NCBI RefSeq assembly: GCF_000293805.1
Contig: NZ_AMBZ01000004.1
Span: 145,001-209,000, forward strand
Direction: 5' to 3'
Source: Paenibacillus alvei DSM 29
GTDB lineage: Bacteria > Bacillota > Bacilli > Paenibacillales > Paenibacillaceae
DNA: 64,000 nt
Notes under the pieces: generated by a model
Databases searched by the model: none
The model's input: the letters and a program-made list of their open reading frames with translations, nothing else
Told to the model about the DNA's origin: nothing
Translations under genes and position numbers: made by a program
Part shown: in pieces, positions 1 through 9,990 of the stretch
Numbering within the stretch: the first letter of the stretch is position 1
Layout: each line of letters begins with the position of its first letter

Positions 1-1966
<1,966 letters not shown>

Positions 1967-2168
1967 AGATATACCCCAAAAAGTGACGTGAAGCTTTGCA
2001 GCAACACCGATTACTTTTCGGGGGCCCCGGATGAACATCTTAACACGAACTTTCGCATTCAGTTTTCAGGGTGCAATGTTTTGGAGTCTGATTAGTGCAG
2101 ATGAAGAAACGCACACAGCACTTGGTCGTGCTGAACCTGAATTAAATATTGGCACTAAGCCAATGCTG
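1967..2168 (+). other. 23S-5S intergenic spacer
   Basis: About 200 bases between the two rRNAs with no tRNA and no plausible gene. Spacers of this kind are transcribed and removed by RNase processing. Open frames crossing it run into rRNA and are not believable genes. Confidence 0.8.
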
Positions 2169-2285
2169 TTTGGTGGCGATGGCGGAGGGGTTCCACGCGT
2201 ACCCATCCCGAACACGACCGTTAAGCCCTCCAGCGCCGATGGTACTTGGACCGCAGGGTCCCGGGAGAGTAGGACGCCGCCAAGC
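2169..2285 (+). rRNA. 5S ribosomal RNA
   Basis: About 117 bases with the 5S hallmarks: a 5' strand near ttggtggcgatggcgg, the internal acccatcccgaacacg motif around 2201-2216, and a 3' strand (gtaggacgccgccaagc) that pairs with the 5' end. It lies directly between the 23S spacer and the first tRNA, as expected for a 16S-23S-5S-tRNA operon. Ends are approximate by a few bases. Confidence 0.95.
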
Positions 2286-2290
2286 AATAT

Positions 2291-2366
2291 TCCCTGATAG
2301 CTCAGTTGGTAGAGCACTCGACTGTTAATCGAGTTGTCACAGGTTCGAGTCCTGTTCGGGGAGCCA
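2291..2366 (+). tRNA. tRNA-Asn (GTT)
   Basis: 76-base cloverleaf with encoded CCA. The anticodon loop ctgttaa gives GTT. It starts six bases after the 5S gene and is co-transcribed with the rRNA operon. Confidence 0.96.
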
Positions 2367-2367
2367 T

Positions 2368-2460
2368 GGAGAGATGTCCGAGTTTGGTCGAAGGAGCACG
2401 ATTGGAAATCGTGTAGGCGCCACAAGCGTCTCGAGGGTTCGAATCCCTCTCTCTCCGCCA
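2368..2460 (+). tRNA. tRNA-Ser (GGA)
   Basis: 93-base class II tRNA with a long variable arm (near 2419-2435) and encoded CCA. The anticodon loop around ttggaaa gives GGA. The acceptor strands ggagaga and tctctcc pair fully. Confidence 0.96.
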
Positions 2461-2467
2461 GTTATCT

Positions 2468-2542
2468 GGCCCGTTGGTCAAGGGGTTAAGACACCTCCCT
2501 TTCACGGAGGTAACAGGGGTTCGAATCCCCTACGGGTCACCA
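2468..2542 (+). tRNA. tRNA-Glu (TTC), first copy
   Basis: 75-base cloverleaf with CCA; the anticodon loop ctttcac gives TTC. Its sequence is identical to the second Glu tRNA at 2957-3031 in the same cluster. Confidence 0.96.
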
Positions 2543-2545
2543 TAT

Positions 2546-2621
2546 GGACACTTAGCTCAGCTGGGAGAGCACCATCTTGACAGGGTGGGGGTCAGCGGTT
2601 CGAACCCGTTAGTGTCCACCA
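2546..2621 (+). tRNA. tRNA-Val (GAC)
   Basis: 76-base cloverleaf with CCA. The anticodon stem ccatc/ggtgg encloses loop ttgacag, giving GAC. It is the G34 partner of the TAC Val tRNA that follows. Confidence 0.93.
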
Positions 2622-2683
2622 TAAAAAGCTATGAATAATGGTTAATAGATTAAGATACATAGCACTTATATGAACTAGTATAT

Positions 2684-2759
2684 GGACGCTTAGCTCAGCT
2701 GGGAGAGCATCTGCCTTACAAGCAGAGGGTCGGCGGTTCGATCCCGTCAGCGTCCACCA
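2684..2759 (+). tRNA. tRNA-Val (TAC)
   Basis: 76-base cloverleaf with CCA. Stem tctgc/gcaga encloses loop cttacaa, giving TAC. It is very similar to the neighbouring Val(GAC) gene outside the anticodon arm, so a past duplication is likely. Confidence 0.96.
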
Positions 2760-2765
2760 TCATAT

Positions 2766-2841
<76 letters not shown>

Positions 2842-2846
2842 AATAT

Positions 2847-2923
2847 GGAGCTGTGGTGTAGAGGCCTAACATGCCTGCCTGTCACGCAGGAGACCGCGGG
2901 TTCGAATCCCGTCAGCTCCGCCA
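2847..2923 (+). tRNA. tRNA-Asp (GTC)
   Basis: 77-base cloverleaf with CCA; stem cctgc/gcagg encloses loop ctgtcac, giving GTC. The discriminator base before CCA is G. This matters for the T-box upstream of hisS, whose discriminator-pairing base is C. Confidence 0.96.
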
Positions 2924-2956
2924 TTTTCTCTTTTGAGAAATGAAAGAATAGAATAA

Positions 2957-3031
2957 GGCCCGTTGGTCAAGGGGTTAAGACACCTCCCTTTCACGGAGGT
3001 AACAGGGGTTCGAATCCCCTACGGGTCACCA
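2957..3031 (+). tRNA. tRNA-Glu (TTC), second copy
   Basis: Identical over its full 75 bases to the Glu tRNA at 2468-2542. The anticodon is TTC and CCA is encoded. Confidence 0.96.
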
Positions 3032-3045
3032 TTTCTCTCTTATGA

Positions 3046-3121
3046 GAGCCATTAGCTCAGTTGGTAGAGCACCTGACTTTTAATCAGGGTGTCGAAGGTT
3101 CGAGTCCTTCATGGCTCACCA
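3046..3121 (+). tRNA. tRNA-Lys (TTT)
   Basis: 76-base cloverleaf with CCA; stem cctga/tcagg encloses loop cttttaa, giving TTT. It is the last gene of the rRNA-tRNA operon; a terminator follows within 20 bases. Confidence 0.96.
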
Positions 3122-3137
3122 GTTTGTGCAATATTCA

Positions 3138-3167
3138 GTCTGATGCGGAAGCGTCAGGCTTTTTTTG
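3138..3167 (+). terminator. Rho-independent terminator of the rRNA-tRNA operon
   Basis: A nine-base stem (gtctgatgc with gcgtcaggc, two G-U pairs) around a GGAA loop, followed by seven T. It ends the rRNA-tRNA transcript. Confidence 0.85.
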
Positions 3168-3285
3168 TCGTTGTTCGGACAAGAAGAGCTGATTCGAGAG
3201 AGCGTAAGATGCTATGAGTACGCAAGATTTGATGTATGGGTGTCAATTAGTACTACCCCTAGAATTATGATAGTGTCATGCTCTA

Positions 3286-3314
3286 TTGATGTTTTTTTCT
3301 AAAGACATTATGAT
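3286..3314 (+). promoter_or_regulatory. Sigma-A promoter for the ROK regulator
   Basis: TTGATG, a 17-base spacer, then TATGAT. It lies about 55 bases before the ROK gene in an otherwise featureless A/T-rich gap (3168-3370). Confidence 0.6.
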
Positions 3315-3370
3315 AAAAAGAATAGATAACTAACTCCTTTTATAAAAGGGTTTCAATAAGGTGGGACGCT

Positions 3371-4492
3371 ATGATGGGAGACAAAACCGTTAATATTAAG
3401 GAATTCAATCGAAATCGAATATATAAGCTGCTGCGGCAAGAAAAAAACTTATCTAAGCAAGATATTGTGCAGCTTTTGCAGATTAGCTTGCCAACGATTA
3501 CGCAGAATTTAAATTATTTGCTGCAGGAGAAGCTGATCGCGAATACGGGAACCGTCGGCAATACCGGAGGACGCAATGCACAGGTTTATTCTTATATCAG
3601 CGATGCCAAAGTGGCCATTGGCTTAGACATTACGCGGAACCATGTCACAACTGTGGTTGTTGATTTAAATGGGGATATTATCCGTATCAACAGAAGAAGA
3701 CAAAAATTTGAAACCTCTGACCCTTATTTTCAACTATTGGGAAATATCATTCAGGAAGACATAAAGGAACTGGATATTGACGATTCGAAAATATTAGGTG
3801 TCGGTATCGGGGTGCCAGGATTAATTACGGAAGATCATCAAACTGTTTTTTATGGGAAGATCCTGAATTTCACTGGAGAGACGCTGCAGCGCTTCGCCAA
3901 GTACATACCATATCCCGCCATTCTTGTGAATGATGCGAATGCAGCTGGGTACTCAGAAATATGGGCAACGCCGGATACGCAAAATGCTTTTTATATTTCA
4001 CTTAGCAATAATATTGGCGGAGCCGTTTATATTGGAAATAAGGTGTTTGCCGGAGAGAATCAAAAGAGCGGAGAAATCGGACATATTACGATTATTCCGG
4101 ACGGTCTCCCTTGTTATTGCGGTCAAAAGGGGTGCCTAGAGGCTTATTGCTCGGCTTCTTTATTAGCAGATACAGCTGATGGGAGTTTGGCACGTTTTTT
4201 TGAGGGGGTACAGAATAGCGACCGTGAAAAGCAGATCGTATGGGACAACTATTTGCGCCATCTTTCAATCGCCATTAATAATATTCGTATGCTGTTCGAC
4301 TGTGACATTATCCTTGGCGGTTACGTAGGGGCTTATATGGAGGATTATATTGATACGTTGAAGGAGCTGGTGGCCAGCCGCAATACGTTCGAAGATCATG
4401 CAGATTATGTTCGCATATGCAATTATAAAACGGAGGCTATTGCCGCAGGGGCTGCCCTGCCTTTCATCGATCGGTTCATTAATCAAATATAA
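3371..4492 (+). CDS. ROK-family transcriptional regulator (XylR/NagC type)
   Basis: 373 residues. The N-terminal ~75 residues form a winged helix-turn-helix (LSKQDIVQLLQISLPTIT); the rest is a ROK sugar-kinase-like domain. The C-terminal part carries the ROK zinc signature: GEIGH followed by a cysteine cluster (CYCGQKGCLEAYC) at roughly residues 237-260. In this family such proteins are repressors released by a sugar or its derivative. Length fits the XylR group. A GTG/ATG-rich start is preceded by aggtggg; ATG at 3374 is equally possible. It lies just upstream of, and in the same direction as, a dehydrogenase-kinase-permease set, which it probably controls. The inducer cannot be read from sequence. 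Transcription is likely from its own promoter. Confidence 0.9.
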   Translation: MMGDKTVNIKEFNRNRIYKLLRQEKNLSKQDIVQLLQISLPTITQNLNYLLQEKLIANTGTVGNTGGRNAQVYSYISDAKVAIGLDITRNHVTTVVVDLNGDIIRINRRRQKFETSDPYFQLLGNIIQEDIKELDIDDSKILGVGIGVPGLITEDHQTVFYGKILNFTGETLQRFAKYIPYPAILVNDANAAGYSEIWATPDTQNAFYISLSNNIGGAVYIGNKVFAGENQKSGEIGHITIIPDGLPCYCGQKGCLEAYCSASLLADTADGSLARFFEGVQNSDREKQIVWDNYLRHLSIAINNIRMLFDCDIILGGYVGAYMEDYIDTLKELVASRNTFEDHADYVRICNYKTEAIAAGAALPFIDRFINQI

Positions 4493-4649
4493 GAAGATGC
4501 CAAGCTTACAGCATATCGCATGGAGTCGGTCAAATGGAACCAAGTTCCTTTACCTGCTTCATGCGATTTTTTTATCCTTCAATCGGCTGAACAAGAAGGG
4601 AAATGCTTCGGATCTTGTTCTCCAAAATAAATTATTTTTTTAAAGCATA

Positions 4650-4720
4650 TTGACAAGAACGACGAGAGGGAATATCCTTGCATTAAGTAGTTTTATAAAA
4701 CAGTTTAACAAAACTAGTTT
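4650..4720 (+). promoter_or_regulatory. Promoter and palindromic operator cluster of the polyol operon
   Basis: TTGACA at 4650-4655 is followed 17 bases later by TATCCT (4673-4678). Three symmetric elements sit just downstream of the expected transcription start: gttttataaaac (4690-4701, perfect 12-base palindrome), AGTTT-N4-AAACT (4702-4715) and aaactagttt (4711-4720, perfect). AGTTT..AAACT arms resemble XylR-type ROK operators, so the adjacent ROK protein is the natural candidate ligand. This is inference from symmetry and position. Confidence 0.5.
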
Positions 4721-4744
4721 ACTTATGGGGAAGGCGGATGCATA

Positions 4745-5854
4745 ATGAATCAACAATCTACCAGCTTAAAAGCCACAACAGGAAACGTACCGGCAACTAT
4801 GAAAGCGCTTGTAGCCTATGGGAAGCATGATTACCGCTTTGAAGCCAACTATCCTACACCCGAATGCGGGCCAGACGATATGATTATTAAAACGGAAGCT
4901 TGTGGCATTTGTGCAGGAGATCTTAAGTGCATGCACGGGGCAGCAATGTTCTGGGGCAATGAGACACAGCCGGAATGGGTGAAGCCACCGTTTATTCCGG
5001 GTCATGAATTTTTAGGAACGATCGTAGAAATTGGCGAAAATGTAACCGATTTCAAAATAGGCGATCGAGTAACTGCGGATCAGATCGTTCCTTGTCAAGA
5101 ATGCAGATTTTGCAAAAGAGGGGAGTACTGGATGTGCCAGCCCCATAATATTTTCGGATTCCAAGGTACAAACAACGGGGGAATGGCGGAATATGTCCGA
5201 TACCCGAAAACGGCGGTTGTCCATAAGGTGCCTGGACAGATGGAATTGGAGTCCGCATTGCTGATTGAGCCTTATGCTTGCTCGAAGCATGCCGTGGATC
5301 GGGCGCAAATCGGATGCGAAGATGTCGTCGTGATCTCTGGGGCAGGGCCTCTGGGCTTAGGAATGATCACGTATGCGAGAATGAAAAATCCAAAAAAATT
5401 GATTGTACTGGATTTGATCGAGAACCGTTTGGAAAAGGCGAAGGAATTCGGCGCGGATATCGTCCTCAATCCGAAAGAGACGGATGTGGTTCAAACGATT
5501 TTGGATATGACGGAAGGTTACGGTTGCGACATCTACATTGAAGCGACAGGGCATCCATCCAGCGTGACGCAAGGATTGAGCATGATTCGCAAGCTAGGAC
5601 GCTTCGTGGAGTTTAGCGTGTTCGGGGAGCCGACTACCGTAGATTGGTCCATCATTGGCGACCGCAAGGAACTGGATGTATTAGGCTCACATTTGAGCCC
5701 CTATTGTTACCCATTCGTCATTGAAAATGTTGCGAACGGCAATTTGAAAACGAACGGCATTGTGACTCGCAAGTTCCCGATTGAGCAATGGGAAGAAGCC
5801 TTTGAATATGCATCCGGGAAGCATGGTGATTTCAAGGTCGCGATTACGTTCTAA
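4745..5854 (+). CDS. Zinc-dependent medium-chain (polyol-type) dehydrogenase
   Basis: 369 residues, the usual size for medium-chain zinc alcohol dehydrogenases. Catalytic zinc ligands fit C53 and the GHE motif at 86-88. The structural zinc site is C117, C120, C123 and C131. The Rossmann motif GAGPLG is at 199-204, followed by D in VLDLIENR, typical of NAD preference. The family oxidises polyols and secondary alcohols to ketoses. Preceded by a G-rich ribosome site (ggggaaggcgg) and followed after 16 bases by a ribulokinase-like kinase. A polyol-to-ketopentose step is therefore the likely role (inferred); erythritol- or threitol-type substrates are alternatives. The N-terminal ~18 residues are a short extension before the MKALV start of the fold. 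Confidence 0.85.
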   Translation: MNQQSTSLKATTGNVPATMKALVAYGKHDYRFEANYPTPECGPDDMIIKTEACGICAGDLKCMHGAAMFWGNETQPEWVKPPFIPGHEFLGTIVEIGENVTDFKIGDRVTADQIVPCQECRFCKRGEYWMCQPHNIFGFQGTNNGGMAEYVRYPKTAVVHKVPGQMELESALLIEPYACSKHAVDRAQIGCEDVVVISGAGPLGLGMITYARMKNPKKLIVLDLIENRLEKAKEFGADIVLNPKETDVVQTILDMTEGYGCDIYIEATGHPSSVTQGLSMIRKLGRFVEFSVFGEPTTVDWSIIGDRKELDVLGSHLSPYCYPFVIENVANGNLKTNGIVTRKFPIEQWEEAFEYASGKHGDFKVAITF

Positions 5855-5870
5855 AAAGGGTGAATGCTAA

Positions 5871-7571
5871 ATGGAGAAATATGTAGTTGGAATTGATTAT
5901 GGCACATTAAGCGCCCGTACGATACTTGTTAACGTATCCACCGGAGAGATATGCGCTTCTGCAGAGATGAGCTATCCTCACGGCGTAATGGATCAGGTGC
6001 TGCCGGACGGCGTAACGAAGCTGGGGCCGGATTGGGCTTTGCAGCATCCGCAGGACTATATACAATGCACCTCTGTAACGCTAACAAAGGTTCTAGAAAC
6101 GAGCGGCATTGATGCCAGGCAGATTATTGGCGTCGGCACCGATTTTACGGAATGCACAATGCTTCCCGTAAAGAAGGATGGAACACCTCTGTGCATGCTG
6201 GATGCATACAAGAACAATCCGCATGCGTATGTGAAGCTGTGGAAGCACCATGCGGCGGCAGAGGAAGCCGATCGGCTCAATGAAATAGCCCGTATGCGGG
6301 GCGAGGAATTTTTGGATTATTACGGTGGGAAAATCTCCTCAGAATGGATGTTTCCAAAAATATGGCAAATTCTGAATGAGGCACCTGAAGTATATGATGC
6401 TGCAGATCGCTTTATGGAGCTTGCCGATTGGATCACACTGCAGCTTACTGGTACAGAAACACGTAATAGCTGCACAGCTGGATATAAGGCCATATGGCAC
6501 AAACAGAACGGATTTCCATCGAATGCATTTCTGAAATCGCTCGATCCAAGGCTGGAATACGTCGTTGACGAGAAAATGTCGAGAACCATTTATCCGGTCG
6601 GCACCAAAGCAGGATCAATTACAGAAGAAAGTGCAAAATGGACGGGACTAGCTGCAGGGACAGCGGTGTCCGTAGGAATAGGCGATGCCCACTGTGCCGT
6701 AATCGGCTGCGGGATTACGACCCCCGATATTTTATTGATGGTAATGGGGACCTCCGGCTGCGATATGCTGGTCAGTGAAACGGCAGTAAAGGTGCCGGGC
6801 ATTAGCGGCATTTGCGAGGACGGCATTTTGCCTGGGTTCTACGGCTATGAAGCAGGACAATCTTGCATGGGAGACCATTTCTCATGGTTTGCGAACCATT
6901 GTGTACCAGAGCGCCTGGAGCAAGAGGCAAGAGCAGCGAACAAGCATGTGCTGCAGCTTCTCAATGAGAAGGCTGAGAAGATTAAGCCAGGGGCCAGCGG
7001 CTTGATTGCGCTGGATTGGTGGAATGGGAACCGTTCCGTTCTGGTGGATGCGGATCTGACAGGATCGATGTTCGGCATGACGACGGCTACGACAGCCGAA
7101 GAAATGTACAAAGCATTGGTTGAAGCCGTTGCGTTTGGGAAGCGGATGATTATTGAGAACTTTGTAGAGCACGGAGTTCCGATCACCAAAATCATGGCTA
7201 CAGGCGGGATTGCGGAAAAAAGCCCATTCATTATGCAGACCTTCGCGGACATTATCGGCATGCCGATTCACGTGGCGGCAACTCAGCAAGGGACAGCGAT
7301 GGGGGCCGCCATGCTCGGAGCCGTCGCAGCAGGCAGTACTAATGGGGGATATGATTCCATTCAGCAGGCTGGGAAAGCAATGGGCGGAGGCATTAAGAAA
7401 ACGTATGAGCCGCAAAGGAAGCACCGGGACATTTATAATCGACTCTATGCCCAGTATGTGCGGCTGCATGATTATTTCGGTCGCAATGAGCAGAGTCCGA
7501 TCAAACAATTGAAAGCGATTAAATTAGAAGTGATGAGTAAGGATCGTTCAATTAAGACCTCTATTGATTAA
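5871..7571 (+). CDS. FGGY-family carbohydrate kinase, ribulokinase (AraB)-like
   Basis: 566 residues, matching ribulokinase length. The N-terminal phosphate-binding motif GIDYGTLSARTILV starts at residue 8. AraB-like features follow: GVGTDFTECTMLP near 84, GDAHCAVIGCG near 270, MGTSGCDML near 295 and the C-terminal MATGGIAEKSPF with GTAMGAAMLG. The family phosphorylates ketopentoses with ATP; AraB accepts L- and D-ribulose. No arabinose isomerase or ribulose-5-phosphate 4-epimerase is nearby. This favours D-ribulose, whose 5-phosphate enters the pentose phosphate pathway directly, over L-arabinose use. It lies 16 bases after the dehydrogenase gene, in one operon with it and with the permease. 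Substrate is inferred. Confidence 0.85.
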   Translation: MEKYVVGIDYGTLSARTILVNVSTGEICASAEMSYPHGVMDQVLPDGVTKLGPDWALQHPQDYIQCTSVTLTKVLETSGIDARQIIGVGTDFTECTMLPVKKDGTPLCMLDAYKNNPHAYVKLWKHHAAAEEADRLNEIARMRGEEFLDYYGGKISSEWMFPKIWQILNEAPEVYDAADRFMELADWITLQLTGTETRNSCTAGYKAIWHKQNGFPSNAFLKSLDPRLEYVVDEKMSRTIYPVGTKAGSITEESAKWTGLAAGTAVSVGIGDAHCAVIGCGITTPDILLMVMGTSGCDMLVSETAVKVPGISGICEDGILPGFYGYEAGQSCMGDHFSWFANHCVPERLEQEARAANKHVLQLLNEKAEKIKPGASGLIALDWWNGNRSVLVDADLTGSMFGMTTATTAEEMYKALVEAVAFGKRMIIENFVEHGVPITKIMATGGIAEKSPFIMQTFADIIGMPIHVAATQQGTAMGAAMLGAVAAGSTNGGYDSIQQAGKAMGGGIKKTYEPQRKHRDIYNRLYAQYVRLHDYFGRNEQSPIKQLKAIKLEVMSKDRSIKTSID

Positions 7572-7616
7572 CTGCATTGCGGACAAAGAAGGAAATGATC
7601 ATTCAGGAAAGAAGTG

Positions 7617-8900
7617 ATGCACTTGAAAGGCAGACATATTTTGGACAAAGTAGGTATTCCTTCATCTCTAGCTTGGGGCTATCTCGGCATTCTGATCTTT
7701 ATGATGGGGGATGGGTTGGAGCAGGGATGGTTAAGCCCATATCTGGTTGAACAAGGTCTCACCGTACAGCAATCTGGAATTTTATTTACGGTATACGGGG
7801 TTACGATTGCATTGTCTTCTTTCCTGTCCGGATTATTCGTTGACGCGATAGGCCCTAAAAAAGCAATGTTGACCGGGTTAATCCTATATATTCTCGGATC
7901 CGTAGGCTTTATCGGTTTAGGAATTACCCAACTTTCGTTTGCAACGATGCTGCCGACGTATGCGTTTAAAGGACTAGGCTATCCTTTGTTTGCCTATTCG
8001 TTTCTTGTATGGATCGCTTATCGGACACCGCAGAAGAAGCTGGGCACGGCTGTCGGCTGGTTCTGGTTCGTGTTCACTGGTGGCATGAACGTACTCGGCG
8101 CATACTATTCCACCTGGGCATTGAAGTACTTGGGGCATATTAACACACTATGGAGCGCAATTGTATGGGTACTCCTTGGGGCATTGTTCGCACTGGTTAT
8201 CAATCCCGGCGGCAAGCTGGATAAGACTAAGGCAGAGCAGCACGACAACAACAAATTAAAAGAGCTTGCAAAAGGATTGGCAATTGTCAAAAAGGAACCG
8301 AAAATCGTATTGGTCGGCTTGGTTCGTATTATTAATACGGCTGCACAATTCGGCTTCCCTGTATATATGCCGCTGTACATGGAGAGTCAGGGCATAAGCA
8401 TTGCATCTTGGCTGCATCTATGGGCAATGATCTTTATTGGCAATATTGCGTTTAACCTGCTGTTCGGCATTGTGGGCGACAAGCTTGGCTGGCGAAATAC
8501 GGTGATGTGGTTTGGATGCGCGGGTTCGGCCTTCTTTACGATTGTGCTCTTTTACGTTCCTCAACTTGCGGCAGGAAATGTATGGCTTGTGCAAATTGTC
8601 GGGATATTGTGGGGAGGATGTCTGGCAGGATTTGTGCCATTGTCCGCGATAGCCCCGTCTTTGGTAAAGGAAGAAAAGGGTGCAGCGATGTCAATCTTGA
8701 ACCTAGGAGCGGGATTGAGTGCATTCGTTGGCCCGGCTCTTGTTGCTTTATTTATTGGAAGCCTTGGTTACGCTGGCATTACGTGGCTTTTCGCTGGGCT
8801 GTTTGCGGCGGCAGGCATTATGATGATCTTTGTAACGCTTCCTGCTGAGAAAAAAACAACAAAGGACGCGAGTGCACACACCGAAATTGTAAGCGCTTAA
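7617..8900 (+). CDS. MFS polyol permease, RbtT/DalT/CsbX type
   Basis: About 427 residues with twelve predicted hydrophobic segments. The MFS loop signature between helices 2 and 3 (GLFVDAIGPKKAML) is near residue 75. Overall sequence resembles the ribitol and D-arabinitol permeases RbtT and DalT of enteric bacteria and B. subtilis CsbX. ATG at 7617 has an AGGAAAG site five bases upstream; GTG at 7614 is too close. It is the last gene of the dehydrogenase-kinase-permease operon, and a transporter of this group supports a pentitol substrate. In B. subtilis csbX sits beside bofC; here bofC lies about 4 kb further on. The final codons overlap a cre-like palindrome. Confidence 0.87.
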   Translation: MHLKGRHILDKVGIPSSLAWGYLGILIFMMGDGLEQGWLSPYLVEQGLTVQQSGILFTVYGVTIALSSFLSGLFVDAIGPKKAMLTGLILYILGSVGFIGLGITQLSFATMLPTYAFKGLGYPLFAYSFLVWIAYRTPQKKLGTAVGWFWFVFTGGMNVLGAYYSTWALKYLGHINTLWSAIVWVLLGALFALVINPGGKLDKTKAEQHDNNKLKELAKGLAIVKKEPKIVLVGLVRIINTAAQFGFPVYMPLYMESQGISIASWLHLWAMIFIGNIAFNLLFGIVGDKLGWRNTVMWFGCAGSAFFTIVLFYVPQLAAGNVWLVQIVGILWGGCLAGFVPLSAIAPSLVKEEKGAAMSILNLGAGLSAFVGPALVALFIGSLGYAGITWLFAGLFAAAGIMMIFVTLPAEKKTTKDASAHTEIVSA

Positions 8901-8914
8901 TAATGTAATCTAAA

Positions 8915-8950
8915 AAAGCAGCTCTTCTCCACTTGGTAGAGGGCTGCTTT
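8915..8950. terminator. Bidirectional terminator between permease and AraC genes
   Basis: The arms aaagcagctct and agagggctgcttt form a hairpin between convergent genes. A run of six T follows on the minus strand, so it is strongest for the AraC gene; the plus side has only a short T tract. Confidence 0.75.
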
Positions 8951-8960
8951 CATCATAATG

Positions 8961-9827
8961 CTAGCGATCCATTTTGTGATAACTATTGTTTGTTCGGTAT
9001 AGGGTAGGACTGATTCCGTACACGCAGGAAAATTGGTTTGAAAAGTAATGGATTGAATCGTACCCCAGCATCAGCGCGATTTCCGTAATCGATTGGCGGC
9101 TTTCCATCAGCAGAACGGCTGCCTTTTTCATGCGAGCCTGCAGCAAATACGTTTTAGGAGATATTCCTGTCTCTTGCTTGAAAAGCCGATAAAATTGGGA
9201 TTTTTCCAATCCACATTCGCTGCACCAGTAATCAACCGAATGCCGCTGCTCGGGATGCTCGTCCATGCGTTCCAAGATTCGAGCTATACGATAATCCGAA
9301 GGATTGGGCAATCTGCTAGCATCGTACCATTGGATCAACCAGGAGTAAAAGCTAGCTGATGCAGCCTGCTTCGTATAGCAGCCGCGCCGATTATATGCGG
9401 CAAGCACATGCTTCACCAACTCAATGAAGTATGGATAAGGGCGAAGCGAAGTGCAGGTCGGCAATGATTCCAGTTCTGTGCAAGGCTTCTGTGCGGTTAA
9501 CCACTTCGGATCGAATTCATCCCATTCATAAGCAAAGGTAGGCTGGTTTGGTGGGGGAGCCTCCCAGAGATCGCAGTAGATATTGCATGCATTCATCGTT
9601 TCATTTGGTGCATGCTCGAAGGAATGCCATTGGCCAGGACGGACAAAGATGAGCGTGCCGTTTGAGACCGCATATCGATGGTCATCTATCGTCATGTGCC
9701 CATGGCCGTCCAAGAATAAGTGGAATGCATAGCTGTATCCTCTGCGCAGCTGTTCCTCTCGCGTTCCCCGATAATTATACATATGCGCTGCACGGATGTA
9801 TGGCCTTATATCCGCAATGGTATTCAT
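8961..9827 (-). CDS. AraC-family transcriptional regulator
   Basis: 288 residues. The N-terminal ~100 residues look like a cupin ligand-binding domain (HLFLDGHGHMTIDDHRY, then FVRPGQWHSFEH). The last ~100 carry two helix-turn-helix motifs ending in the AraC signature (ITEIALMLGYDSIHYFSNQF followed by GISPTLYR). The start is ATG with a GGAGGGA site seven bases upstream. It is convergent with the polyol operon and divergent from the asparaginase gene across a 163-base gap that holds two inverted repeats. It could therefore control either neighbour; divergence favours the asparaginase gene. Its ligand is unknown. Confidence 0.88.
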   Translation of the reverse strand: MNTIADIRPYIRAAHMYNYRGTREEQLRRGYSYAFHLFLDGHGHMTIDDHRYAVSNGTLIFVRPGQWHSFEHAPNETMNACNIYCDLWEAPPPNQPTFAYEWDEFDPKWLTAQKPCTELESLPTCTSLRPYPYFIELVKHVLAAYNRRGCYTKQAASASFYSWLIQWYDASRLPNPSDYRIARILERMDEHPEQRHSVDYWCSECGLEKSQFYRLFKQETGISPKTYLLQARMKKAAVLLMESRQSITEIALMLGYDSIHYFSNQFSCVYGISPTLYRTNNSYHKMDR

Positions 9828-9858
9828 GCCTATCCCTCCGGTTCGTTAGCGGAAATTT

Positions 9859-9951
9859 TTATAACTGACAGGAACTTGTTATAAATACGAGCAGCTAGGA
9901 ACATGATACTATGTTTGCAGAGTTATGTCATGATAGGGGAAGTCTGCAAAC
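9859..9951. promoter_or_regulatory. Two inverted repeats between divergent araC-type and asparaginase genes
   Basis: TTATAAC-N12-GTTATAA occupies 9859-9884, and GTTTGCAGA-N21-TCTGCAAAC occupies 9913-9951. Both pairs of arms are perfect. They lie in the shared promoter region and are candidate regulator sites; the second could also form an RNA hairpin ahead of the asparaginase gene. Confidence 0.4.
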
Positions 9952-9990
9952 GAAAATGATGACAGCATGTGTTGACGAGGAGGAACAATC

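Noticed and set aside
2302-2580. Open frames across the tRNA cluster
   Set aside because: They run through cloverleaf sequences and are chance frames.
7210-7512. A 100-residue frame inside the kinase gene
   Set aside because: It is in another frame of a well supported gene, with no ribosome site or family match.
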